A DNA stretch of 64,000 nucleotides from Gemmatimonadota bacterium. Lineage in GTDB: Bacteria; Gemmatimonadota; Gemmatimonadetes; Longimicrobiales; Gaopeijiaceae. The stretch spans positions 1 through 64,000 of the forward strand of contig JACQVF010000006.1 in the NCBI GenBank assembly GCA_016209885.1, written 5' to 3'. A program made the translations under genes and the position numbers. Positions 43,530 to 52,464 of this stretch are shown here, in pieces. Within the stretch, counting starts at the first letter, position 1. Every line of letters begins with the position of its first letter. The notes beneath the pieces were generated by a model. The model was not told the origin of the DNA and searched no databases. It saw only the letters and a program-made list of their open reading frames with translations.

Positions 43530-44585
43530 ATGTGCAGATCGACCCTGGCGCTGTGGATGTTCGTCCTCCTGGCGATCGGCAGCCCGCTGTACGCCCAGCA
43601 GGACCGGCTGTCCATGTACGGCTACTTCGACCTCGAGTTCGAAGCCAGCAACAAGGACGACCGGAATACCCATACGTTCGACCAGCATCACTTCAACGTC
43701 ATCACGGTGTTCCAGCTCGACGAGAAGTGGCGCGTGTTCGGCGAGATCGAGTGGGAGCACGGGATCAGCCTCGCGCGAGGCGCGGGCGCCGGACAGGTGG
43801 CGCTGGAGCGCGCCTGGGTCGAGTATGCGCATACGGACGGCTTCAGGGTGAAGCTCGGCAAGTTCTTGCCGCCCTTCGGGATCTACAACCTGCAGCACGA
43901 CGCCACACCCACGTTCCTCTCCACCTTCCTGCCCAGCTCGATTTACGGCACGCATCCGAACACCGTGGGGAAGACGCAGCGGCTCTACTCGAAGTTCGGC
44001 ACCGGCGTGCAGGTCCTCGGCACGCTGTTTCCCGGGACCTGGCAGGGCGACTATTTCGTCTACCTCACGAACGGGAGGGGCCCGGATCCCGACGAGAAGG
44101 ACAATAACCAGAACAAAGGGATCGGTGGGCGCTTCGTGCTCACCGCGCCCGATGACAGGCTGCGGCTCGGGGTGTCGTACTATCAGGACCGCAATGGCGA
44201 CGCGCAGAATACGAAGCAGCGATCGCTGGCAGGCGACGTAACCGTCACCCTCCAGGAGTTCGCCGTGGAAGCGGAGGGCTTGCTGCCGAGCGTGGAGCGA
44301 GTCGACGCGCGGGGGGTTCCGAACGGTGACTTCCGTACGGGCGTCGGATTCTATGTGCAGGGGAGCTACCGCACCCCGGTCGGCCTCACGCCTTTTGCGC
44401 GCTACGACTTCTTCGATCCGGACAACGACTCTTCGCGCGACGCCGAGCAGGATGTGGTCGTCGGCCTGAATTACCGCGCCACCGACCGGGTGTACCTGAA
44501 GAGCGAGGTCCACGCCCTGGCGTTCGAGAACCCGCGCCAGCGCAACTACGAGATGTTTGTGGCGTCCATCGCCGTGGCGTTCTGA
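43530..44585 (+). CDS. Outer-membrane porin-like protein
   Basis: This is a 351-residue exported beta-barrel protein. The signal peptide RSTLALWMFVLLAIGSPLYA ends in an AxA site before QQDRLSMYGYFDLEFE. Alternating strands such as FDQHHFNVITVFQL, VFGEIEWEHG and KLGKFLPPFGIYNLQH, and a C-terminal strand ending in AVAF, fit a 14-18 stranded porin. The FLPPFGIYN turn is common in OprP/DUF3138-like barrels and other phosphate-selective-porin relatives. The ATG at 43530 has GGAAGGGAG 8 nt upstream; longer frames start before the signal peptide. It lies inside the chemosensory operon. Confidence 0.78.
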   Translation: MCRSTLALWMFVLLAIGSPLYAQQDRLSMYGYFDLEFEASNKDDRNTHTFDQHHFNVITVFQLDEKWRVFGEIEWEHGISLARGAGAGQVALERAWVEYAHTDGFRVKLGKFLPPFGIYNLQHDATPTFLSTFLPSSIYGTHPNTVGKTQRLYSKFGTGVQVLGTLFPGTWQGDYFVYLTNGRGPDPDEKDNNQNKGIGGRFVLTAPDDRLRLGVSYYQDRNGDAQNTKQRSLAGDVTVTLQEFAVEAEGLLPSVERVDARGVPNGDFRTGVGFYVQGSYRTPVGLTPFARYDFFDPDNDSSRDAEQDVVVGLNYRATDRVYLKSEVHALAFENPRQRNYEMFVASIAVAF

Positions 44586-44624
44586 GCGATTCCAGTCCAG
44601 CCAAGATCACGAGTGAGCGTGGCC

Positions 44625-45101
44625 ATGAAATACCGTATCCTGGTTCTCCTGTCGTTGGGACTGTTCGTCGGTCCCGGTCCGGTCGGCGCCCAAGAGCTCT
44701 CCGGCCTCCGGGTGATCGCGCACAGGTCGAATCCGGTCTCTTCCCTGAGCCGGGAGGAGCTGTCGCGGATCTTCTTGAAGAAGGTGACGCGCTGGGAGAA
44801 CGGGCAGCTCGTGCTCCCCGTGGAGCTTCCCGAGAACTCGGCGGTGAGGGAGCGGTTTTCCAGGGCCGTCCACCGACGCTCGGTGGCCGCGGTGGAGGCG
44901 TACTGGCAGCAGCGGATCTTCTCCGGGCGGGAGGTGCCTCCACCGGAGCGGACGGCCGACGCGGACGTGGTGGAATATGTGAAGGCGAATCCGAATGCCA
45001 TCGGGTACGTGTCCGCGGACGCGCCGGTGGACGAGGTGAAGGTGCTGAGGATCACGGAGAGCGGGCCCCCCCCGTCGTCGGACGGGGAGGGATCCCGATG
45101 A
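44625..45101 (+). CDS. Small periplasmic PstS-like binding protein
   Basis: This is a 158-residue protein with a signal peptide (YRILVLLSLGLFVGPGPVGA). The mature part resembles one lobe of phosphate ABC substrate-binding proteins: VIAHRSNPVSSLSREELSRI, FLKKVTRWENGQLVLPVELP and VVEYVKANPNAIGYVSADA. Full PstS is about 300 or more residues; this is the short PBP_like form found without a transporter. No ABC permease is nearby, so a sensory role is likely, handing the bound ligand to the MCP. It starts 39 nt after the porin gene. Confidence 0.8.
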   Translation: MKYRILVLLSLGLFVGPGPVGAQELSGLRVIAHRSNPVSSLSREELSRIFLKKVTRWENGQLVLPVELPENSAVRERFSRAVHRRSVAAVEAYWQQRIFSGREVPPPERTADADVVEYVKANPNAIGYVSADAPVDEVKVLRITESGPPPSSDGEGSR

Positions 45102-45139
45102 AGGTGCCAGCGCGTGAGCCTACCTGACGAGAGCGGACC

Positions 45140-46978
45140 ATGTTCCGGAACCTGAAATTCGCGTACAAGATCGGCCTCTTGCCGGCGCTGGCCGGCGTGG
45201 CCTTCCTGCTCACGCTGATCGTCACCCTGTACCTGGGCACGCGCAGCGCCAGGGCTCTCTCGCAGATCCAGACGGGCCACTATCCGTCCCTGGAGCTGAG
45301 CACGGATCTGGAGGGGATGCTCGTGGCGATCCAGCGCGGGCTGCAGGACGCGGTGGCGGCGCGGGATGTGGAAGCGCTCGCGCAGATGGACACGTTGCAG
45401 GACGCGTTCCTGCGGCGGCTGGAGACGGGGCGGGGGAATCCCATCGTGGTGCCCGAGGATCTGGATCGTCTGGCCACCCGCTTCCGGGAATACTATACCC
45501 TGGCGCGCGAGACGAGCTCGCGGCTCATCGCTGAGGAGAGGGGGGAAGGGCTGCTTGCGGCCCTGGAGGCGATGCGGACCCGCTACAACACGCTTCACCA
45601 GGAACTGGCGGCGAATACGCGGCGGGATCGGGAAGCGATCGCGGGCGCCTTTGCGGACGCGCGCTCCGCACAGGGCACGTCGATGAGCGCCATCGTGGCG
45701 ATCGCGGTGATCTCGCTCCTCGTCATCATCTCGCTCTCGCTCTCGATCATCCGCGGGGTGATCGCGTCGGTCCAGCAGGTCTCTCTCGGCGTGACGCGGG
45801 TGCGGGCGGGCGACTTCACCCAGAAGATCGAGGCGTCGAGCAACGACGAGCTCGGCGAGCTGGCGCGCGAGATGAACGAGATGATGGACAGCATCCGCGA
45901 TCTGATCCGCAAGATCCTGGATTCCTCGCGCAACGTCGCCAGCGCGGCCGAGCAGGTCTCCGCCTCGTCACAGGAGATGGCGAAGGGCGCGGAACGGCAG
46001 TCGTCATCCACGGACGAGACCTCTTCGGCGATGGTGGAGATGGCCAGCCAGATCGACAACATCGCCCACTCGGCGCAGGTGCTGGCCTCGAACGTGGCCG
46101 ATACGTCGTCCGCGGTGCAGGAGATGGAGGCGTCCAGCCGACAGGTGGCGAGGAACGCGAACAGCCTGCTGGAGTCCGTGGGGGAGACGGCGGCCATCAT
46201 CAAGGAGATGGCCACGGGGATCAACTCCATCGCGGACAAGGTGCGCGTGGTCGATGAGGTCTCGCGCGTCGCGGCAGGCGCCGTGGACGTGGGCGGGCGC
46301 GATCTCTCCAAGATGATCTTCGGGATCGGCGCGTCAGGCCGGGATATCGGCAAGATCGTCAAGATCATCGAGGACATCGCGGACCAGACGAACCTGCTGG
46401 CGTTGAATGCCGCCATCGAGGCGGCGCGCGCGGGCGAGGTGGGGAAGGGCTTCTCGGTCGTGGCGGAGGAGATCAAACGGCTGGCCGAGCGGTCCGTGAA
46501 CTCGACGCGCGAGATCGCAGGCGTGGTGGAGACGGTGCAGAAGGACACGGAGCAGGCCGTGCACCTGACCCAGTCGATCCTGTCTCAGATCTCCGCGTCG
46601 GTCACGAAGACGTCGGCGCTGGTGGGCGAGGTCCACGTCGCTAGCCAGGAGCAGAGCCGGGGCGCAGAGTCGGTGCTCAACCACACGATCCGGATGCAGG
46701 ATATCGTGCGCCAGCTCGCGGCGGCGGCGAACGAGCAATCGGAGACGGCGCACGCCAGCATGGAGGCCGTGGAGTCCATGAGCCGGATGACCCAGCAAGT
46801 AGCGGAGGCGACGAGCGAGCAGAAGCGAGGCGGCGACATGGTGGTGAAGGCGGTCGAGGAGATCGCGCATGTGGCCCAGCAGAACGTCTCGGCCATCGAG
46901 GAGCTTTCCTCCACCACCGTGAACCTGGCCGGGGAAGCCGAGCGCATGAAGCGGATGTGCGAAGCGTTCCAGGTCTAG
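45140..46978 (+). CDS. Methyl-accepting chemotaxis protein
   Basis: This is a 612-residue transducer. Transmembrane helix 1 is at about 11-32, an all-helical periplasmic domain of about 150 residues (4-helix-bundle type) follows, helix 2 is at about 183-204, and HAMP at about 205-255. The cytoplasmic hairpin tip is [20 protein letters not shown]. There is no C-terminal NWETF-type CheR-tether. The periplasmic domain is compact and suits interaction with a binding protein. The short porin and PstS-like genes directly upstream suggest it senses what that protein binds. Confidence 0.92.
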   Translation: MFRNLKFAYKIGLLPALAGVAFLLTLIVTLYLGTRSARALSQIQTGHYPSLELSTDLEGMLVAIQRGLQDAVAARDVEALAQMDTLQDAFLRRLETGRGNPIVVPEDLDRLATRFREYYTLARETSSRLIAEERGEGLLAALEAMRTRYNTLHQELAANTRRDREAIAGAFADARSAQGTSMSAIVAIAVISLLVIISLSLSIIRGVIASVQQVSLGVTRVRAGDFTQKIEASSNDELGELAREMNEMMDSIRDLIRKILDSSRNVASAAEQVSASSQEMAKGAERQSSSTDETSSAMVEMASQIDNIAHSAQVLASNVADTSSAVQEMEASSRQVARNANSLLESVGETAAIIKEMATGINSIADKVRVVDEVSRVAAGAVDVGGRDLSKMIFGIGASGRDIGKIVKIIEDIADQTNLLALNAAIEAARAGEVGKGFSVVAEEIKRLAERSVNSTREIAGVVETVQKDTEQAVHLTQSILSQISASVTKTSALVGEVHVASQEQSRGAESVLNHTIRMQDIVRQLAAAANEQSETAHASMEAVESMSRMTQQVAEATSEQKRGGDMVVKAVEEIAHVAQQNVSAIEELSSTTVNLAGEAERMKRMCEAFQV

Positions 46979-46996
46979 CCGCTCGCTGAAGAATCA
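46976..46996 (-). repeat. Dispersed 21-nt repeat, copy C (reversed)
   Basis: Read on the minus strand this is TGATTCTTCAGCGAGCGGC and onward. The MCP stop codon forms its end, and it lies in the 34-nt spacer before the HEAT-repeat gene. Confidence 0.55.
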
Positions 46997-47012
46997 CGGC
47001 GGGTCGCGGGCC

Positions 47013-48914
47013 ATGGCCGTTGCGAGCCCACGTCCGGACGAGCTCTCCTTCGAGGGCTGCATCGCGCTGCTGGGCCGGATTCCTGGCCTGGAGCCGGGGG
47101 CGCGCGTCGAGGCCATCGAACGGCTGCTGCGCGTGCCGAACCCGGCCGTGCGGGGAGCGGCGCTGCGGGTAGGGGCGGCGTTTCTCTCGGACGATCAGCT
47201 TGTGAGCTACCTCCGCAACGAAGCCGACGACGTCCTGCGCAGTGCCGGCCTGGAGATGCTGAAGATCCGGGGGGACCGCAGTTTCGCGCTGGCGGTCAGC
47301 CTGTTGCAGGACCGGGACTCGGATGTGGTGTTGCAGGCGCTCCAACTGCTCGATCACCTGAAGAATCCTCGCGGCCTGCAGCCGCTGCGGCGGGCGCTGC
47401 AGCACGGTCATCCGAACGTGGTGCAGGCCGCGATCGTGGCGATCGGGCACCTGGGCGACGCCCGTGCGGTGAAGGACCTTCTCGAGTTTCTCACGGCGGA
47501 CCCCTGGTTGCAGGTTGCGGCCGTCCAGGCGCTGGGAGACGCGCGTTCTCCGGCGGCCGTGCGGCCGCTGGAGCGTCTTCTCTCCGATCCTGTGTTGGCG
47601 CCGCTGGCGGCCGAGGCCCTCGGCCGCATCGGCGGTGCCAGGGCCTTCGGCGCGCTATCGCGGGTGTGGCTGCGCTTCGACCACAAGCTCGAGAGCGAGA
47701 GTGTGCTCACGCTTCTGGCTCATGTCCTGGAGGGGCTGCCGCGCTTTCCCAAGCCGGTCCTCGGGCTCAGGGCGGCGCTCTCGGTCGAGCTGAGCAGCCC
47801 GATTCGCGCTCATCGGATCGCGGCGGCGCGTTCGCTCCTGGCGATGGGTCCGGGCGCCGAGGACCCGCGGGCGCTGGCGGCCGTGGCGGCGGCGGAGCCG
47901 GACCCCGCGAGCCTGCCCGTGTGCCTGGCGCGGCGGAAGGATCTCATCCGCTATCTGCTGACGCAGCGGGGGGTGCTGGCAGGGTGGGGATTCCTGCTGG
48001 CGGCTCGCTGTCCGAAGGCAGTGCCGATCCGAACGCTGGCCCGCGCCCTGGGGGAAGCGGAGGATCCGGAGCTCTTCGGGCCCGTGATGCAGGCGCTCTC
48101 CCGGCTGCGGGACCCCCTCCTCGGCCCGCCCGTGCTGGACTACTACCTTCGCCTCTCCGCGGAGGCGCGGACCTCATTGGCCAGGCTCTTGCGCCGTCAC
48201 CGACATGCGCTGCGCAGCGCGCTGCGCAACCGGCGGGATGTGGATGCCGAGGTCCGGCTCGTGCTCTCGGCGCTCCTCGGCGCTCCGGCCCGGGAGGTGG
48301 TGGCGGCGCTCTCGCGTCTGTCCGACCAGAACCGGGCGGTGGTGATCTCCCAGCTTTCGCACAGCCGGGCCATCATGCGGCGACTGCCGTGGCGGGAGTG
48401 GCTGGCGCGTGAGCCCGCGCGCTATGGGCGCCTGGCCGCGCAGGTGGCGGTGAACGTCGGGCTGCGAGAACTGACTCCGTTCCTGCGGGCCCTCGCCGAG
48501 CGCGAGCCGACGCCGGAGCTCCTGCGGGCGCTGGGGGAACTGGGCGATCCCGAGAGTGTTCCGGTGCTGGTCTCAGTCCTGGGCCGTCGGGATCCCGCGC
48601 TCTTGCCGTATGTGCTCACGGGCTTGGGGCGGATCGGTGGCGCCGAGGCGCGCAGGGCCCTGCGCGAGGCGGCCGCGTCGCTGGAGGCGCGCGACGCGCG
48701 GATCGCGTACCGGGCGCTCTCGTCGTGCGCCACTGCTGACGATCTTCCTTTCTTCCGGCAGGTGAGCGGCCACTCGGACTGGTACGTCCGCCTGGCCTGC
48801 GCGGAGGTGCTGGGCCGCGTCGGGCGGCCGGGCGACCGCGCCGTGCTCCTGCAGCTCGCGGCGGATCCGAATCCCACGGTGGCCCATGAGGCGCGCGCCT
48901 TTCTCGGGCGCTGA
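47013..48914 (+). CDS. HEAT-repeat protein of chemosensory cluster
   Basis: This is a 633-residue soluble protein composed of about 12-15 HEAT/PBS-lyase-like repeats, for example AVRGAALRVGAAFLSDDQLV, VLQALQLLDHLKNPRGLQPL and VVQAAIVAIGHLGDARAVK. Repeats resume after a middle region rich in Arg/Leu. There is no catalytic motif. It sits between the MCP and cheR. A HEAT-repeat protein also accompanies the Che7 system of Myxococcus xanthus (from memory), so a scaffold or output-adaptor role is plausible. Confidence 0.8.
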   Translation: MAVASPRPDELSFEGCIALLGRIPGLEPGARVEAIERLLRVPNPAVRGAALRVGAAFLSDDQLVSYLRNEADDVLRSAGLEMLKIRGDRSFALAVSLLQDRDSDVVLQALQLLDHLKNPRGLQPLRRALQHGHPNVVQAAIVAIGHLGDARAVKDLLEFLTADPWLQVAAVQALGDARSPAAVRPLERLLSDPVLAPLAAEALGRIGGARAFGALSRVWLRFDHKLESESVLTLLAHVLEGLPRFPKPVLGLRAALSVELSSPIRAHRIAAARSLLAMGPGAEDPRALAAVAAAEPDPASLPVCLARRKDLIRYLLTQRGVLAGWGFLLAARCPKAVPIRTLARALGEAEDPELFGPVMQALSRLRDPLLGPPVLDYYLRLSAEARTSLARLLRRHRHALRSALRNRRDVDAEVRLVLSALLGAPAREVVAALSRLSDQNRAVVISQLSHSRAIMRRLPWREWLAREPARYGRLAAQVAVNVGLRELTPFLRALAEREPTPELLRALGELGDPESVPVLVSVLGRRDPALLPYVLTGLGRIGGAEARRALREAAASLEARDARIAYRALSSCATADDLPFFRQVSGHSDWYVRLACAEVLGRVGRPGDRAVLLQLAADPNPTVAHEARAFLGR

Positions 48915-48920
48915 CCGACC

Positions 48921-49769
48921 GTGGCGTCCACCTCGCAGCCGATCCGGCTGACCCAAGAGGAGTATCAGCTTCTGAACGAGCTGATCTCCGAGACCTACGG
49001 GCTCCATTTCCCCCCGGCGAAGAAAGAGATGCTCGAGGCGCGCCTGAGGCCTCGGCTGGAAGCGCTGCGGCTGCGCCGGTTCATGGACTACTACCTCCTG
49101 CTCCGCTCGGATCCCGACCGGGAGATGCGGGAGCTGGCCACGCGGGTGACGAACAACGAGACGTACTTCTTTCGGGAGACGTACCAGTTCGGTGCCCTCT
49201 TCAGCGAGGCGATCCGGGAGCTTCGCCGGTCAGGCGTCGAGGCCGGCAGGCTCCAGATCCTCTGCGCCGGATGCTCGTCGGGGGAGGAGGCGTACACGCT
49301 GAACATCTATGCGAAGGAGGACCGTTTCCGCTCGTACAGCGACTGCCTCGACATCCACGCCATCGACATCGACGCCGTCCGGCTGGAGATGGCCCGGAGA
49401 GCGGAGTACGGGCCGAATGCGCTGCGGGCGGTGAATGAAGAGCAGATCCGCCGCTACTTCGTTGAGACGGGGCCGGGCCGGTACCAGCTCATGGCGGGCT
49501 ATCGGCGGGACGTTTCCTTCGCGTTCGGCAACATCATGGACTGCTCGTCCTACCGGCGGGCGACGCCGTACGATGTGGTGTTCTGCCGCAACGTGCTCAT
49601 CTACTTCTCCGAGGCCACGCTCTTCCAGGCGATCCGGAACTTCGCGCAGGTGCTGCGGCCACGTGGGCTTCTCCTGCTGGGGCACTCCGAATCGATCATC
49701 GGCCTCTCGAATGAATTCGAGACCGTGCGCGTCGGGAATTGCATCGCCTACCGTCGGGTCGGGCGGTGA
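48921..49769 (+). CDS. cheR: CheR methyltransferase
   Basis: This is a 282-residue SAM-dependent MCP glutamate methyltransferase from a GTG. The N-terminal helical domain (YGLHFPPAKKEMLEARLRPRL) precedes the catalytic fold; NNETYFFRETYQF, ILCAGCSSGEEAYTL (SAM loop) and VVFCRNVLIYFSE are diagnostic. No TPR extension is present. It lies 6 nt after the HEAT-repeat gene and overlaps cheB by 4 nt. Confidence 0.93.
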   Translation: MASTSQPIRLTQEEYQLLNELISETYGLHFPPAKKEMLEARLRPRLEALRLRRFMDYYLLLRSDPDREMRELATRVTNNETYFFRETYQFGALFSEAIRELRRSGVEAGRLQILCAGCSSGEEAYTLNIYAKEDRFRSYSDCLDIHAIDIDAVRLEMARRAEYGPNALRAVNEEQIRRYFVETGPGRYQLMAGYRRDVSFAFGNIMDCSSYRRATPYDVVFCRNVLIYFSEATLFQAIRNFAQVLRPRGLLLLGHSESIIGLSNEFETVRVGNCIAYRRVGR

Positions 49770-50845
49770 AGCGCATTCGACTGGCGGTGGCGGACAACTC
49801 GCTGTTCATCCGCGAGGCCGTCGCCCGCATGCTTTCCCGCGAACCCCGCATCGAGCTGGTGGGGCTGGCGGCCACGGCGGAGGAACTGCTGGCGAACCTG
49901 GAGCGGTGGCGGCCGGACGTGATCACGCTGGAGCTCTCCATGCCGGGCATGGGGGGGCTGGCCGCGCTGGATCAGATCATGGCGACGCGGCCGACGCCGG
50001 TCATCGTGTTCTCCACGCACTCGGGAACAGATGCGCCCCTCGCGCTCGACGCGCTGGATCGGGGCGCGGTCGACTTCGTCGACAAGCAGGCATACTCGCG
50101 CGTGGATTTTCAGGCGCTGCGGCCCGTGCTGATCGAGAAGATCCTGGCGGCTGCGCAGGCGACGCCGCGGGCGGTCGCGGGGCCGCAGTCCGGCGACGAG
50201 GCCGGCGGCGGCTGGGAGGCGGACGCGCGCGGAGGGCCCGGGCGAGCGACGGGGCCCGGCTGTCACGAGATCGTGCTCATCGGTGCGTCCACGGGCGGTC
50301 CGCCGGCGATCGAATGGGTGCTGCGCGAGCTGGGCCGGGAAGTGCCCGTCCCCGTGGCTGTGGTCCAGCATATGCCCGAGGGCTTCACGCGAGCCTTCGC
50401 GGATCGGCTCGCCAAGAACCTGCTGCTCGATGTTCGGGAGGCGTCTCACGGCGAGACGCTGCGTCCGGCCACGGTGCGCGTGGGGCCCGCCGGGATGCAC
50501 CTCCGCATCGAGACGCGCCGTGAGGGCATGGTCAGCGTGCTCACGCGCTCGCCATCGCGAGAGCTGCACCGGCCGTCTGTGGATATCCTGTTCGCATCGG
50601 CCGCCGAGTCGGTGGGGGCGGGGACGCTAGCCGTGCTCCTGACCGGCATGGGACGAGACGGCGCTCAGGGAATGGCGCGGCTGGTCGCGGCGGGCGCCTA
50701 CACGATCGCCCAGGATAAGAGCTCTTCGGTGGTATACGGGATGCCGAGGGCAGCGGTCGAGCTGAACGCGGCGCGCGAGGTGTTGCCGCTTCCGCTCATC
50801 GGGCACCGCGTCCGGCAGTTGCTGGAGGGAGTGGGCCGGGGATAG
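49766..50845 (+). CDS. cheB: CheB methylesterase with glutamate in place of receiver phospho-Asp
   Basis: This is a 359-residue MCP methylesterase/deamidase from GTG 49766. The C-terminal catalytic domain is intact: Ser175 in GASTGGPPA, His202 in VQHMPEGFTRAF and Asp298 in TGMGRDGAQGM. The N-terminal receiver is altered: the acidic pair is reduced to AD10N, and the phosphorylation site reads ITLELSMPGMGG with Glu56 where Asp is required. The Lys (DKQ near 107) is retained. It therefore cannot be phosphorylated normally and may be constitutively active. A TTG start at 49739 is possible but less likely. The linker (about 130-165) is long and Gly-rich. Confidence 0.9.
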   Translation: MKRIRLAVADNSLFIREAVARMLSREPRIELVGLAATAEELLANLERWRPDVITLELSMPGMGGLAALDQIMATRPTPVIVFSTHSGTDAPLALDALDRGAVDFVDKQAYSRVDFQALRPVLIEKILAAAQATPRAVAGPQSGDEAGGGWEADARGGPGRATGPGCHEIVLIGASTGGPPAIEWVLRELGREVPVPVAVVQHMPEGFTRAFADRLAKNLLLDVREASHGETLRPATVRVGPAGMHLRIETRREGMVSVLTRSPSRELHRPSVDILFASAAESVGAGTLAVLLTGMGRDGAQGMARLVAAGAYTIAQDKSSSVVYGMPRAAVELNAAREVLPLPLIGHRVRQLLEGVGRG

Positions 50846-50856
50846 GTGCTGCCGGT

Positions 50857-52464
50857 TCAACCGGTTCGATCGGTGAGCGGCGGCTCCTGCTCCGATGGGG
50901 TCGCGAGCTCGATCCAGAAGCGGCTGCCGCGGCCGGGCTTCGATTCCACGCCCGCGCTGCCGCCCATGCGCTCCACCCCCTTTTGCACGATTGCCAGTCC
51001 GACGCCGGTGCCCGGATAGGCCTCTACCGGGTTGAGGCGCTCGAAGACCCGGAAGATGCGCTGACGGTGCTCGGGTGCGATCCCGATGCCGTTGTCCTCC
51101 ACCCAGAGGCGCACCCGGCCGCCGACGCGCTCGCCGTACACCCGCACCTCTGGCGTCCGGTCAGGTGGCACGAACTTCACGGCGTTCGACAGGAGGTTCT
51201 CGAGCACCTGCACGAGGATCGCCTGGTCGCCGATGACTCTCGGCAGCGGGCCGTTGGCCCTGACCTGCGCGTTCCGCTCGGACAGCGCACCGGCCAGGTG
51301 CTGGAGCGCGTCCGAGACCGCGGCGTCGGCGTCGATGACGCGGAGGTCGGCGCCGGCGCGGCCCACTTGGCCGTAGGCCAGAAGGTCGTTGATGAGCGTG
51401 TCCATGCGCTCGGCCGCCGCCACGATGCGCCGGAGGTAGTCGCGCCCCCGTTCCCCCAGTTGCCCGGCGGAGCTTTCCGAGAGATGGGTCGCAAATCCAT
51501 GGATGGTGAGGAGCGGAGTCCGCAGGTCGTGGGAGACGGAATAGGTGAACGTCTCCAGCTCGCTCAGCGCCTCCTGCATCTGCTCCGTGCGCTCCTCCAG
51601 GAGCCGGGCCACGCGTTTCCGCTCCGTGATGTCGCGGAGCACGAAGCACAGGACCTCGCGGCCGCCGTACGAGATGAGGTCGGCGGCCGCCTCGATCTCC
51701 GTCAGCGAGCCGTCGCGACGCCGGAGCTGCTTCTCGCCGGCAAAATGCCCCTGGGCTTCCCGGATACGCGCGATGTCCCGATCGATCGTGTCCCGGGACT
51801 CGGGCACGAGATCGTAGAGCGTGCGCTCCCGGAGCTCGTCCACGTCGTAGCCCGCGAGCCTGCGAAACGCCGGGTTCCCCTCCAGGACCCGCAGGCTGGC
51901 CGCGTCAATGAGGATTACGCCTTCCGAGGTTTCGTCGACGACGACCCGGTATCGGTCCTGGCTTTCGCGCAGTTCCGTGGTGGCGCGGCGCCACTGCTCG
52001 AGCTGGGCCTGGAGCCGCACTCCCAGGTCGCGCAGCAGTCCGAAGACGGCGCCGACCACCAGGACCAGAGCCGGGCCTTCCAGCGCTCTGGGATCCAGGA
52101 ACGGCCTGAGTCCGGGCTCGCCCACCAGGCCGAGAAGCGCGGCGTTAAGTGGGAGACTGAGGATGCCAGCCAGCAGCCCGCCCCACGAGCCCAGCAGCCA
52201 GGCGATCACCACCACCGGGATGAGCACGAGCGCAGAGGCTGCGCTCCCGGCCGCGCCGTAGAGCGGGACGAACGCCAGGGCGTATGCCGCGAAAGCGCTT
52301 CCCGCCAGCAGTATGCGGATGCGGGGGGAGAGCGAGGACGCGGGCATGCGAGGGATCGTTTCGACCTCCGTCTCCGTTTTCAGCTCCCACCTTGCCAGGT
52401 TCGCGGCCGGCGCCGGCTTCGCTCCACGCGGCCGCGGCGACGCCTTAACCCAAGGCCTCCGCAC
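50857..52464 (-). CDS. Membrane-associated PAS histidine kinase
   Basis: This is a kinase of about 535 residues. The N-terminal part has three or four hydrophobic helices (about 50-145: IRILLAGSAFAAYALAFVPL and PALVLVVGAVFGLLRDLG). A PAS domain is at about 168-285, and the HisKA H-box is FTYSVSHDLRTPL with His312. The HATPase domain has N box ENLLSNAVKF, G1 VEDNGIG and G2 TGVGLAIVQKGVERMGG. It is phytochrome-like in its HisKA/HATPase arrangement but has no bilin domain. The GTG start at 52464 overlaps the upstream receiver gene by 20 nt; ATG 52347 would trim the basic N-terminus. It ends 12 nt from the convergent cheB stop. Confidence 0.85.
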   Translation of the reverse strand: MRRPWVKASPRPRGAKPAPAANLARWELKTETEVETIPRMPASSLSPRIRILLAGSAFAAYALAFVPLYGAAGSAASALVLIPVVVIAWLLGSWGGLLAGILSLPLNAALLGLVGEPGLRPFLDPRALEGPALVLVVGAVFGLLRDLGVRLQAQLEQWRRATTELRESQDRYRVVVDETSEGVILIDAASLRVLEGNPAFRRLAGYDVDELRERTLYDLVPESRDTIDRDIARIREAQGHFAGEKQLRRRDGSLTEIEAAADLISYGGREVLCFVLRDITERKRVARLLEERTEQMQEALSELETFTYSVSHDLRTPLLTIHGFATHLSESSAGQLGERGRDYLRRIVAAAERMDTLINDLLAYGQVGRAGADLRVIDADAAVSDALQHLAGALSERNAQVRANGPLPRVIGDQAILVQVLENLLSNAVKFVPPDRTPEVRVYGERVGGRVRLWVEDNGIGIAPEHRQRIFRVFERLNPVEAYPGTGVGLAIVQKGVERMGGSAGVESKPGRGSRFWIELATPSEQEPPLTDRTG

